From contig CM037588.1 in the NCBI GenBank assembly GCA_021018995.1, forward strand, positions 85,223,765 to 85,287,764: DNA of 64,000 bases. The letters run 5' to 3'. Each line of letters starts with the position of its first letter. Positions within the stretch are counted from its first letter, which is position 1. The notes below the pieces were generated by a model. The model was not told the origin of the DNA and did not search any database. It saw only the letters and a program-made list of their open reading frames with translations. This DNA is from Chloranthus sessilifolius (taxonomy: Eukaryota; Streptophyta; Magnoliopsida; Chloranthales; Chloranthaceae). The position numbers and the translations under genes are program-made. This document shows positions 35,501 to 49,149 of the stretch, piece after piece.

Positions 35501-38500
35501 TGATACGCTTGAACGTGAATCTCGACAGATAGCAACATGCCTGAACGTGAATGCTTGGATGCGTGAATGCATGAACAGGAATGCTTGAAAGTGATTGCTT
35601 GGACAAGAACGCTCGAACATGAATGCTTGAACATGAATGCTTTAACCTGGATTCTTGAACGATAATGGTTGAACGTGTATGATTGAACGTGAATACTTGA
35701 ATGTGGATGCCTGAACATGGATGCTTGGTAGATAGGGACACGCTTAAACGTGAATGCTTGAATCTGAAATCTTGCACGTGAATGCTTGAACGTGAACGCT
35801 AGAATGTGAATGCTTGTCCTTGAATGCTTGAATGTGATTGCTTGACTGAGAATACTTGAAGTTGAATTCTTGAACGTGAATGCTTGAACATGAATGCTTG
35901 AACACAAATGTTTGATAGATAATGATAGGCTTCAACGTGAATGCTTGAATGGGAATGCTTGACCATTATTGCTTGCACGTGAATGCTTGATTGATAGTCA
36001 CACACATATATGTGAATGCTTGAAAATGACTGCTTACACATGAATGATCTAACGTGAATGCTTGACATGAATGTTGGAACGTGAATGCTTGAACATGAAT
36101 GCTTGAACGTAAATGCTTGAACATGACTGCTTGCACGTGGATGCTTGAACGTGATTGCTTCATAAATAGTCACACGCTTAAATGTGAATGCTTGAACATG
36201 ATTGCTTGCACGTGAATGCTTGAACGTGGGAATGCTCGAATGTAAATGCTTTAACGTGAACGCTCGATCATGAATGCTTGAACATGAATGCTTAAACCAG
36301 AATGCTTGAACATGAATGCTTAAATGTGAATGCTTGAGAGATAGTGAATTGCTTGACCATGAATGCTAGAAATTGAATTCTTGAACCTGAATGCTTCAAC
36401 GTGAATGCTTGAACGTGAATGCTGGAACGTGAATGCATGAACCTGAATGCTTGAACGAGATTCCTAGAACATGAATGCTCGAATGTGAATGATCGAACAT
36501 GAACGCTTGAACATGAATTCTTGAATGTGAATGCTTGAACGTGAATGCTTAAACCTGAATGCTTGTACTTGAATGCTAGAACGTGATTGCTTGAACACTA
36601 ATACTTGAATTTGAAGGCTTTAACGAGAATGCTTGAACGTGAATTCTAGGACGTGAATACTTGAACGTGGATGCTTGAACATGAATGCTCGATAGATAGT
36701 GACACGCTCAAACGTGAGTGCTTGAACGTGAATGCTAGCACGTGAATGCTTGATAGTGATTACTTGAACATGAATGCTTTTACCTGAATGCTTGAACGTG
36801 ATTGCATGACTGTGAATACTTGACCGTGAATGCTTGAATGGGAAAGCTTGAACGGGCATGCTTGAAAGATAGGGACATGCTTGAATGCGAATACTTTAAC
36901 GTGAATGCTAGATAGATAGTTACAAGCTTGGTTGTGAATGCTTAAACGTAAATACTTGATAGATAGTTACACGCGTGAATGTTAATGCTTGAACTTCAAT
37001 GGTTGAATGTGTGAATTCTTGAACGGGATTGCTTGAACCAAAATATTGGAATGTGAATGCTTGAACATGAATGCTTGAACAAGATAGCTTGAACACAAAT
37101 GCTTGAACGTGAATGCATGAACATGAATGCTTAAACGTGAATGCTTGGACATGAATGCTTGAACAAGACTGCTTGCACGTGAATGCTCGATAGATATGGA
37201 CACGCTTGAATGCGAATGCTTGATAGATAGTTACACACTTGAACGTGAATGCATGAACATGAATTCTTGAACGTTAATGCTTAAACTTGACTTCTCGCAC
37301 GGGAATGCTTGAACGTGAATGCTTGAATGTGAACGCTTGCACATGAATACTTACGCATGAATGCTCGACAGATAGTGACACGGTTGAACATGAATGCTTG
37401 AACGTTTGAATGCTTGAGCATGAATGCATGAACGTAAATGCTTGAACATGAATGCTCGAATGTGAATGGTTAAACATGAATGCTTTAAAATGAATGCTTG
37501 AACGTGACATTGGAACTGGAATTCTTGAACCTGAATGCTTTAACATGATTGCTAGAACGTGAATGCTTCAACATGAATGCACGAACGTGAATGATTAAAC
37601 CTGGATACTTGAAAATGAATGCTTGATAGATAGTGACAAGCTTGAACGTGAATTCTTGAAAATGAATTCTTGACCTGAATGCTTGAACATGAATGATTGA
37701 AAGTGAATACTTGAACGTGAATGCTTGAACATTCTTACTTGAACATGGATGCCTGAACGTGAATGCTTGATAGATGAAGACACACTAAATGTGAATGCTT
37801 GAACGTGAATGCTTAGACGTCATTGCTTGAATGTGAATGCTTCAACATGAATACTTGAACATGAATTGTTGAACATGAATGCTCAACAGATAGTGACAAA
37901 CTAAAACGTGAATGCTTGAACATGAAGGTTTTAACATGGAAGCTCGAACGTAAATGCTCCAACGTGAATGCTCGAACTTAAATGGGTGAACATGAAAGCT
38001 CGAGCGTGAATGATTGAACTTGATTGCATGAACATGAATGCTTGAAAATGGATACTTAAGAGGTAGTGAAATGCTTGAACGTGAATGCTTGAAATTAAAT
38101 GCTTGAACTGGAATGCTTGAACGTGAGCGCTTGAACATGATTGCCTGAACGTGAATGCTGGAACGTGAATGCTTAAAATAGAATGCTTGAACCTGAATGC
38201 ATGAACGTGATTGCTAGAACATGAATGATTAAACATTAAATCTTGAGCATGAATGCTTGAACCTGAATCATTAAACGTTAACGCTTGAACGTGATTGGTT
38301 GAGCATGAATACTTCAACGTGAATGCCTGAACGTGAATGCTTAACGTGAATACTTGAACATGGATGCCTGAACGTGAATGCTTGATAGATAGTGAGACGC
38401 TTAAACGTGAATGCTTGAACATGAATGCTTACATGTGGATGCTTGAACGTGAATGGTTGAACATTATTGCTTGAACGTGAATGATTGAACATGAATGCAA

Positions 38501-41500
38501 GAACTTGAATGAGTGAACGTGATTGCTTGACCATGACTTGAACAATGAATGCTTGAGAGATAGTTGCACGCTTGGACGTGAATGCTTGAACATGAATGCA
38601 TGAACATGAATGCTTGAACGTGAATGCTTGAACATGAATGCTTGAACGTGAATGCTTGAACATGACTGTTTGCACAGGAATGCTTGAACAAGAATACTTT
38701 GACATGAATGCTTGAACGTGTGAATGCACGAACGTGAATGCTCAAATAGGAATGCTCGAACATAAATGCTTGAACATGAATGCTTGAACGTGAATGCTGG
38801 AACCTGAACGCTTTAACTTGAATGCGTTGAACCTGAATGCTTGAACATGAATGTTTGAACGTGATTGCATGAACGTGAATGTTGGAACGTGAATGCTTGA
38901 ACCAGAATGCTTGAACGTGATTACTAGAATGTTTAATGCTTGAACAAGAATGTTTGAAAGTGAATGATCGAACATGAATGCTTGAACATGAATGCTTGAA
39001 CGTAAATGCTTGAACATGAATGTTGAAACCTGAATTCTTGTACTTAAATGCTTGAACGTGATTGTTTGAACATGAATACTTGATTGTGAAGGCTTGAACG
39101 AGAACGCTTGAACATGTATGCTTGGACGTGAATACTTGAACGTGGATGTGAATGCTTGAACATGACTGCTTGCACGTGAATGCTCTAACCTAAAAGCTTC
39201 ACCGATAGTTACCCGCTTATTTGTGAATGCATGAACATTACTGCTTGCACGTGAATGCTTCGACATGATTGCTTGATTGTGAATTCTTGAACAAGAATAC
39301 TTGAACATGAATGTTGGATAGATAGTGACACACTTGAACGTGAATGCTTGAACATGAATGCTCGACAGATAGCGACACGCGTGAATGTGAATGCTTGAAC
39401 GCATGAATGCATGAACAGGAATGCTTGAACATGATTGCTTGGACAAGAATGCTCGAACGTGAATGCTTGAACATGAATTCTTTAACATGAATTCTTGAAC
39501 GTGAATGCTTGAACCTGAATCCATGAACATAAATGCTAGAAAATGAATACTAGAGAGATAGTGAAATTCTTGAACGTGAATGCTTGAAATTGCATGCTTG
39601 AACCTGAATGCTTGAACATGAATGCTTGAACGTCATTTCTTGAATGTGAATGTTGGAGCCTGAATGCTTGAACTTGAACGCTTGAACATTATTGCTAAAA
39701 TGTGAATGCTTGAATCTGAATGCTTGAACGTGAATGATTTAGCATCAATGCTTGAACATGAATGCATGAATGTGAATGCTTAAACCTGAATGCATGAAAA
39801 TGAATGCTAAATAGATAGTGACATGCTTGAACGTGAATGCTGGAACATGAATGCTTGAATGAAAATTGCGGCGTGAATACTTGAGTGGGAAGGGTTGCAC
39901 ATGAATGCTTGAATATGCATGGTTGAATGTGAATACTTTAACATGGATCCCTAAATGTGAATGCTTGATAGATAGTGACAGGCTTAAACATGAATGCTTG
40001 AACATGAATGCTAGGACGTGAATGCTTGAACGGAAATGTTTGGTAGTGATTGCTTGAACGAGAATGCTTTTACCTGAATGCTTGAACGTGATTGCAAGAC
40101 TGTGAATACTTGACCGTGAATGTTTGAATGGGAATGCTTGAACATGAATGCTTGATAGATAGTGACATGCTTGAGAGTGAATACTTGAACGTGAATGCTA
40201 GATAGATAGTTACATGCTTGAATGTGAATGGTTGAACGTGAATGCTTGATAGATAGTTACACGCTTGAATGTGAATGGTTGAATTTAAATGCTTCAACAT
40301 GTGAATTCTTGAATGTGAATTTTTGAATGGGAATGTTGAACCTAGATATTTGAACGTGAATGCTTGAACATAATGCTTGAACGTGAATGCTTGAACATGA
40401 AAGCTTGAACACAAATGCTTGAACGTTAATGCATGAAAATGAATGCTTGAACGTGGATGCTGGGACATGAATGCTTGAACAAGACTGCTTGCATGTGAAT
40501 GTTTGATAGATATTGACATGCTTGAACATGAATGCTTGATTGACAGTTACATGCTTGAACGTGAATGCATGTACATGAATTCATGAGCGTGAAAGCTTGA
40601 ACTTGACTGCTTGCACGGGTATGCTTGAACATGAATACTTGAATGTGAATGCTTGAACATGAATACTTACACATGAATGCTCGACAGATAGTGACACGCT
40701 GAACATGAATGCTTGAATGTGTGAATGCCTGAACATGAATGCTTGAATGTGAATGCTTCAACATGAATGCTCGAACATGAATGGTCGAACATGGATGCGT
40801 TAACATCAATGCTTTAACATGAATGCTTGAACGTGAATGCTGGAACGAGAATTCTTGAACCTAAATGCTTGAACGTGATTGCTAGAACGTGAATGCTTGA
40901 ACATGAATGCATGAACGCGTATGCTTGAACGTGAATGATTAAACCTGGATGCTAGAAAACGAATGCTTGATAGATAGTGACATGCTTGAATGTGAATTCT
41001 TGACCTGAATGCTTGAACGTGAAAGATTTAACATGAATGATTGAAAGTGAATACTTGAACGTGAATGCTTGAACGTTAATACTCGAACATGAATGCCTGA
41101 ACATGAATGCCTGATAGATTGAGACATTCTTAAACGTGAATGCTTTAATGTGAATGCTTGGACGTGATTGCTTGAACGTGAATGATTGAACATGAATACT
41201 TGTACATGAATGGTTGAACATGAATGCTTGACAGATAGTGACACATTAAAACATGAATGCTTGAACGTGTGAATGCTTTAACATGAAAGATTGAACGTGA
41301 ATGCTCCAACGTGAATGCTCGAACTTGAAAGGGTGAACATGAATGCCTGAGCGTGAATGATTGAACCTGATTGCATGAACTTGAATACTTGAAAGTGGAT
41401 ACTTGAGAGGTAGTTAAATGCTTGAATGTGAATGCTTGAAATTAAATGATTGAACTTGAATGCTTGAATGTGAATGCTTGAAATTAAATGATTGAACTTG

Positions 41501-44500
41501 AATGCTTGAATGTGAATGCTTGAACATGATTGCTTGAACGTCAATGTTGGAACGTGAATGCTTAAACCTTAATGCTTGAACCTGAATGCTTGAACATGAT
41601 TGCGACAACGTGCATGCTTGAACATGAATTCTCGAACGTGAATGCTTGAACGTGAATCCTTGGACATGATGCTTAAACCTGAATGCTTGAAATTGAGTGC
41701 TTGAACCAGAATCATTAAACATTAACGCTTGAACGTGATTGCTTGAGCATGAATACTTTAATGTGAATGGTTGAACGTTAATGCTTAACGTGAATACTTG
41801 AACATGGATGCCTGAATGTGAATGCTTGATAGATAGTGAGACACTTAAACGGGAATGCTTGAACAAGAATGCTCGAACGTGAATGATCGAACATGAATGA
41901 TTGAACATGAATGCTTGAACGTGAATGCTGAAACCAGAATTCTTGTACTTGAATGCTTTAACGTGATTGTTCTAACGTGAATAATTGAATGTGAAGGCTC
42001 GAACGAGAATGCTTGAACATGTATGCTTGGACGTGAACACTTGAACATGGATGCCTGAACGTGGATGCTTGATAGTCTGTGACATGCTTAAATGTGAATG
42101 CTTGAACATGAAATCTTGCACGTGAATGCTTGAACGTGACTGCTTGAACATGAATGCTTATACATGATTGCTTGACTAGGAATACATAAACGTGAATGCT
42201 TGAACATGAATTCTTGAACATGAATGCTTGAACGTGAATGCTTGATAGATAGTGACATACTTGAACGCGAATGCTGAAAGGGAATGCTTGAACATGACTG
42301 CTTGCACATGAATGTTTGAACGTGAATGCAGAAAGGGAATGCTTGAACATGACTGCTTGCATATGAACGCTTGAACGTGAATGCTTCATAGATAGTCACA
42401 CGCTTATATGTGAATGCTTTAACATGACTGTTTGCATGTGACTGCCATAACGTGAATGCTTCACCGATAGTTACCCACTTATTTGTGAATGCTTGAGCAT
42501 TACTGCTTGCACGTTAATGCTTTGACGTGATTGCTTGAATGTGAATTCTTGAACAAGAATACTTGAATAAGAACTCTTGAACATGAATGTGGGATAGATA
42601 GTGACACGGTTGAACGTGAATGATCGACAGATAGCGACACGCCTGAACGTGAATGCTTGAACGCGTGAATGCAAGAATAGGAATGCTTGAACGTGATTGC
42701 TTGGACAAGAATGCTCGAACGTGAATGCTTTAACATGAATTCTTGAATGTGAATGCTTGAACCTGAATCCATGAACATAAATGCTAGAAAATGAATGCTA
42801 GAGAGATAGTGAAATTCTTGAACATGAATGCTTGAAAATGCATGCTTGAACTTTAATGCTTGAAATGAATGCTTGAACGTCATTTCTTGAACGTGAATGT
42901 TGAAACTTGAATGCCTGAACATTATTGCTAGAACGTGAATGCTTGAATTTGAATGCTCGAACTTGAATGATCCAACATGAATGCTTGAACATGAATGCAT
43001 GAACGTGAATGCTTAAACCTGAATGCATGAAAATGAATGCTCGATAGATAGTGGCATGCTTGAACGTGAATACTTGAACAAAAATGCTTGAACCTGAAGG
43101 CTAGAACGTGATTACTTGAATGTAAATACTTGAATGTGAAGGGTTGAATGTGAATGCTTGAATATGGATGCTTGAATGTGAAGGGTTGAATGTGAATGCT
43201 TGAATATGCATGCTTGAATGTGAATACTTGAACATGGATGCCTGAATGTGAATGCTTGATAGATAGTGACACACTTAAACGTGAATGCTTGAACATGAAT
43301 GCTAGCACGTGAATGCTTGAACGGGAATGCTTGATAGTGATTGCTTGAACGTGAATGCTTCTACCTGAATGCTTGAACTTGATTGCATGACTGTGAATAC
43401 TTGACCGTGAATGTTTGAACGGGAATGCTTGAACATGAATGCTTGATAGATAGTGACATGCTTGAACGTGAATACTTGAACGTGAATGCTAGATAGATAG
43501 TTACATACTTGAATGTGAATGCTTGAACGTGAATGCTTGATAGATAGTAACACGCTTGAATGTGAATGCTTGAACTTCAATGCTTGAACATGTGAATTCT
43601 AGAACGTGAATTTTTGAATGGGAATGTTGGATCTAGATATTTGAACATGAATGCTTGAACTTGAATGCTTGAATGCGAATGCTTGAACGTGAATGCTTGA
43701 ACACGAATGCTTGAATGGGAATGCATGCACATGAATGCTTGAATGTGAATGCTTGGACATGAATGCTTGAACGTGAATGCTTGAACGTGAATGCTTGAAC
43801 AAGACTGCTTGCATGTGAATGCTTGAAGATGAATGCTTGATAGATATTGACATGCTTGAACATGAATGCTTGATTGACAGTTACACGCTTGAATGTGAAT
43901 GCTATAACATGAATGCATGTACATGAATTCATGAACATGAAAGCCTGAACTTGACTGCTTGCATGGGAATGCTTCAATGTGAATGCTTGAATGTGAATGC
44001 TTGAACATGAATACTTACATATGAATGCTCAACAGATTGTGACACACTTGAACATGAATGCTTGAACATGTGAATGCTTGAACATGAATGCTTGAACGTG
44101 AGTGCTTGAACATGAATGCTTGAACGTAAATGCTCAAACGTGAATGGTCGAACATGAATGCTTTAACATGTATGCTTGAAAATGAATGCTGGAACGGGAA
44201 TTCTTGAACCTGAATGCTTGAACGTGATTGCTAGAACGTGAATGCTTTAACATGAATGCACGAACGTGTATGCTTGAACATGAATGATTAAACCTGAATG
44301 CTTGAAAATGAATGCTTGATAGATAGTGACAAGCTTGAACGTGAATTCTTGAAAATGAATTCTTGACCTGAATGCTTGAACGTGAATGATTGAACATGAA
44401 TGATTGAAAGTGAATACTTGAACGTGAATGCTTGAACGTTAATACTTGAACATGAATGCCTGAACGTGAATGCCTGATAGATAGAGAGACACTTACACAT

Positions 44501-47500
44501 GAATGCTTTAACGTGAATGCTTGGACGTGATTGCTTGAAAGTGAATGCTTGAACATGAATACTTGAACATCAATGGTTGAGCGTGAATGCTTGACAGATA
44601 GTGACACACTAAAACGTGAATGCTTGAACGTGTGAATGCTGGAACGTGAATGCTTGAACATGAAAGATCGAAGGTAAATGCTCCAACATGAATGCTCAAA
44701 CCTGAATGCCCAAACTTGAATGGGTGAACATGAATGCCTGAGCATGGATGATTGAACCTGATTGCATGAACATGAATGCTTGAAAATGGATACTAGAGAG
44801 GTAGTGAAATGCTTGAACGTGAATGCTTGCAATTAAATGCTTGAACTTGAATGCTTGAATGTGAACGCTTGAACATGATTGCTTGAATGCCAATGTTGCA
44901 ACGTGAATGCTTAAACCTGAATGCTTGAATGTTAATGCTTGAACATGATTGCTACAACGTGCATACTTGAACATGAATTCTCGAACGTGAATGCTTGAAC
45001 ATGAATCCTTGAACATGAATGCTTAAACCTGAATGCTTGAAATTGAGTGCTTGAACTCAAATCATTAAATGTTAATGCTTGAACGTGATTGCTTGAGCAT
45101 GAATACTTGAATGTGAATGCTTGAACGCTAATGCTCAACATGAATACTTGAACATGGATGCCTGAATGTGAATGCTTGATAGGTAGTGAGACACTTAAAC
45201 GTGAGTGCTTGGACATGAATGCTTGCATGTGGATGCTTGAACGTGAATGCTTGAACATGATTACTTGAACGTGAATGATTGAACATGAATGCAAGTACCT
45301 GAATTCTTGAACGTGATTACTTGACCGTGACTTGAACATGAATGCTTAAACTTGAATTCTTGAGCGTGAATGCTTGAACGTGAAAGTTTGGACATGAATG
45401 CTTAAACGTGAATCCTTGATAGATAGTGACGTGCTTGGACGCGAATGCTTGAATGTGAATCCTTGATAGATTGTGACATGGTTGAACATGAATGCCTAAA
45501 CGTGTGAATTCTTGAACGAGAATGCTTGAACATGAATCCTAGATAGATAGTTTCATGCTTGAACGTGAATGCTTGAAGCTTAAACGTGTGAATTCTTGAA
45601 CAAGAATGATTGAACCTGAATATTTGAACATGAATGCTTGAACTTGAATGTTTGAACGTGAATGATTGATAGATAGGGACACTCTTGAAAAAGAATGCTA
45701 GATAGACAGTTGCATGCTTGGAAGTGAATGATTGAACATGAATGCTACAACGTGAATGCTTGAACATGAATGCTTGAACATGACGGTTTGCACGTGAATG
45801 CTTAAGTGTGAATGCTCTATAAATAGTCACACGCTTAAACGTGAATGCTTGAAAATGACTGCTTGCACGTGAATGCTTGAACATGAATGCTTGAACATGT
45901 GAATGCTCGAACGTGAATGCTCGAGCGTTAATGCTCAAACATGAATGCTTGAACATGAATGCTTGAATGTGAATGCTTGAACCTGAATGCTTGAACCTGA
46001 ATGCTTTGAACCTGAATGCTTGAACATGAATGTTTGACCATGATTGCTTGAACGTGAATGCGGGAATGTGAAAGCTTGAACCTGAATGCTTGAATGTGAT
46101 TGCTAGAATGTGAATGGTTGAACAATAATGCTCGAACGTGAATGATCGAACATGAATGCTTGAACCTGAATTCTTGTACCTGAATGGTTGAATGTTATTA
46201 TTCGAATGAGAATACATGAATGTGACCGCTTGAACGAGAATGCTTGAACATGTTTCCTTAGACGTGAATACTTCAGCGTGGATGCCTGAATGTGGATGCT
46301 TGATCGATAGTGACACGCTTATACGTGAATGCTTGAACATGAAATCTTGCACGTGAATGCTTAAACATGATTGCTCGAACGTGAATGCTTGAACGTGATT
46401 GCTTGACTGGGAATACTTGAACGTGAATGCTTCAACATGAATGCTTAAACGTCAATGCTTGATAGATAGTGACATGCCTGAACGTGAATGCTTGAACGGG
46501 AATGCTTGAACATGGCTGCTTGCATGTGAATGCTAGAACGTGAATGCTTGATAGATAGTCACACGCTTATATGTGAATGCTTGGACATGACTACTTGCAC
46601 GTGAATGCTCTAACGTGTATGTACACGAATGCCATAACGTAAATGCTTGAACTTGAATGCTTGAACATGACTGCTTGCACGTGAATGCTTGTACGTGATT
46701 GCTTCATAAATAGTCACATGCTTAAACGTGAATGCTTGAACATGATTGCTTGCATGTGAATGCTTGAACGTTTGAATGGTCGAATGTGAATGCTTGAAAG
46801 TGAATGTTGGAACCTGAATGCTTGATCATGAATGCTTGAAAATGTATCCTTGAGAGATAGTGAAATGCTTGAACATGAATGCTTGCAATGGAATTCTTGA
46901 ACTTGAATGCTTGAACGTGATTGCTTGAACTTGAATGCTTGAACCTGAATGCTCGAATGTTAATGATCGAACATGAATGCTTGAATGCTTGAACATGAAT
47001 GATTGAATGTGACTGCTTGAACATGAATGCTTAAACCTAAATGCTTGTCCCTGAATGCTTGAACGTGATTGCTTGAACGTTAATACTTGAATGTGAAGTC
47101 TTGAACGAGAATGCTTGAACGTGAATGCTAGGACGTGAATACTTGAACGTGGATGCCTGAACGTGAATGCTTGATAGATTGTGACACGCTTAAACGTGAA
47201 TGCTTGAACATGAATGCTTGCACGTGAATGCTTGAACATGTATGCTTGATAGTTACTGCTTGAATGTGAATGCTTATACCTGAATGCTTGAACGTGATTG
47301 CTTGACTGTGAATACTTGACCATGAATGCTTGAATGTGAATGCTTGATAGATAGTAACATGCTAGAACATTAATGCTTGATAGATACTTACACATTTGAA
47401 TGTGAATACTTGATAGATAGTCACACGCTTGAATATGAATGTTTGAACTTCAATGCTTGGATATGTGAATTCTTGAACATGAATTCTTGAGCGGGAATGC

Positions 47501-47510
47501 TTGAACCTAA
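29540..47510. repeat. Higher-order repeat of about 3.3-3.9 kb, in part an A-B dimer of about 7 kb
   Basis: A marker block (GATAGATAGTTACACG, then an AACTTCAATG-like unit, then GTGAATTCTTGAA, then an ATATT unit) is found at about 29640, 33357, 37038, 40341, 43631 and 47507, and again at 54235. Intervals are 3717, 3681, 3303, 3290, 3876 and 6728 bp. Copies at 29640 and 37038 share GGGATTGCTTGAACC with AAATATTGG. Copies at 33357, 40341 and 43631 share AATTTTTGAA with CTAGATATTTG. This gives an alternating A-B pattern for the first four. Confidence 0.7.
41421..41504. repeat. 42-bp direct duplication (three monomers)
   Basis: A block starting CTTGAATGTGAATGCTTGAA and containing the rare AATTAAATGATTG is repeated with an offset of exactly 42 bp (41421 and 41463). 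Confidence 0.85.
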
Positions 47511-49149
47511 ATATTTGAACGTGAATGCTTGAACATGAATGCTTGAACAAGAAAGCATGAAGACGAATGCTTGAACGTGGATGCATGGACATGAATGCTT
47601 GAACGTGACTGCTGGAACATCAATGCATGGACGTGAATGCATGAACTTGACTGCTTGCAAGGGAATGCTTGAACGTGAATGCTTGAATGTGAATGCTTGA
47701 ACATGAATACTTACACATGAATGCTCGATAGATAGTGACACACTTGAACGTGAATGTTTGAGCGTGTGAATGCTTGAACATGAATGCTTGAACGTGAATG
47801 CTTGAACATGAATGCTCGAACGAGAATGCTCAAACGTAAATGCTCAAACGTGAATGATCGAATGTGAATGACTTAACTTGAATGCTTGAACATGACTGCT
47901 GGAATGGGAATGCTTGAACCTAAATGCTTGAATGTGATAGCTAGAATGTGAATGCTTGAACATGAATGCTCAAACGTGAATGCTTAAACCTAAATACTTG
48001 AAAATGAATGCTTGATAGGTAGTGACAAGCTTGTGCATGAATTCTTGAAAATGAATGCGTGACCTGAATGCTTGAACCTGAATGATTAAACATGAATGAT
48101 TGAAAGTGAATACTTGAATGTGAATGCTTGAACATGAATACTTGAACAAGGATGCCAGAACATGAATGTTTCATAGATAGTGACACGCTTAAACGTGAAT
48201 GCTTGACCGTGAATGCTTGGACGTGATTGCTTGAACGTGAATGGTTGAACATGAATACTTGAACGTGAATGGTTGAACATGAATGCTCGATAGATAGTGA
48301 CCTGATAAAACATGAATGCTTGAACATGTGAATGCTTGAACATGAATGCTTGAACAAGTAAGCTGGAACGTGAATGCTCCAACGTGAATGCCCGATCATG
48401 AATGGTTGAACATGAATGCTTTAGCGTGAATGCTTGAACCTGATTGCTTGAACAAAAATGTGTGAAAATGGATGCTTGAGAGGTAGTGAAATGGTTGAAC
48501 GTGAAGGCTTGAAATTAAATGCTTGAACCTGAATGCTTTAACGTGAATGCTAGAACATGATTGCTTGAATGCCAATGCTGGAACATGAAAGCTTAAACCT
48601 AAATGCTTGAACCCGAATGCTTGAACGTGATTGCTTGAACATGAATGCTTGGACATGAATTCTCAAATGTGAATGCTGGAACATGAATGCTTAAACTTGA
48701 ATGCTTGAAACTGAATACTTGAACCTGAATCGTTGAACGTTAATGCTTGAACGTGAATGCTTAAGCGTGATTACTTGAACGTGAATGCTTGAACGTGAAT
48801 GCTTAACGAGAATACTTAAACATGGATGCCTGAACGTGAATGCTTGATAGATAGTGAGACGCTTAAATGTGAAAGCTTGAACATGAATGGTTGCACATGG
48901 ATGCTTGAACGTGAATGCTTGAACATGATCGCTTGAACGTGAATGATGGAACATGAAGGCAAGTACCTGAATGCTTGAATGTGATTGCTTGACCGTGAAT
49001 ACTTGAACATGGATGCTTGGAAGTGAATGCTTGGACATTAATGGTTCAATGTAAATCCACTATAGATAGTGACATGCTTGAACGTGAATGCTTGATAGAT
49101 AGTTTCATGCTTGAACATGTGAATTCTTTAACGGGAATGCCTGAACCTG

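Noticed and set aside
45402..46352. Open reverse frames of more than 300 codons (also 50372-51316) as a repeat-protein gene
   Set aside because: They are the 14-residue translation of the 14-bp satellite. All three reverse frames are open by composition, starts are arbitrary, and no conserved gene structure is present.
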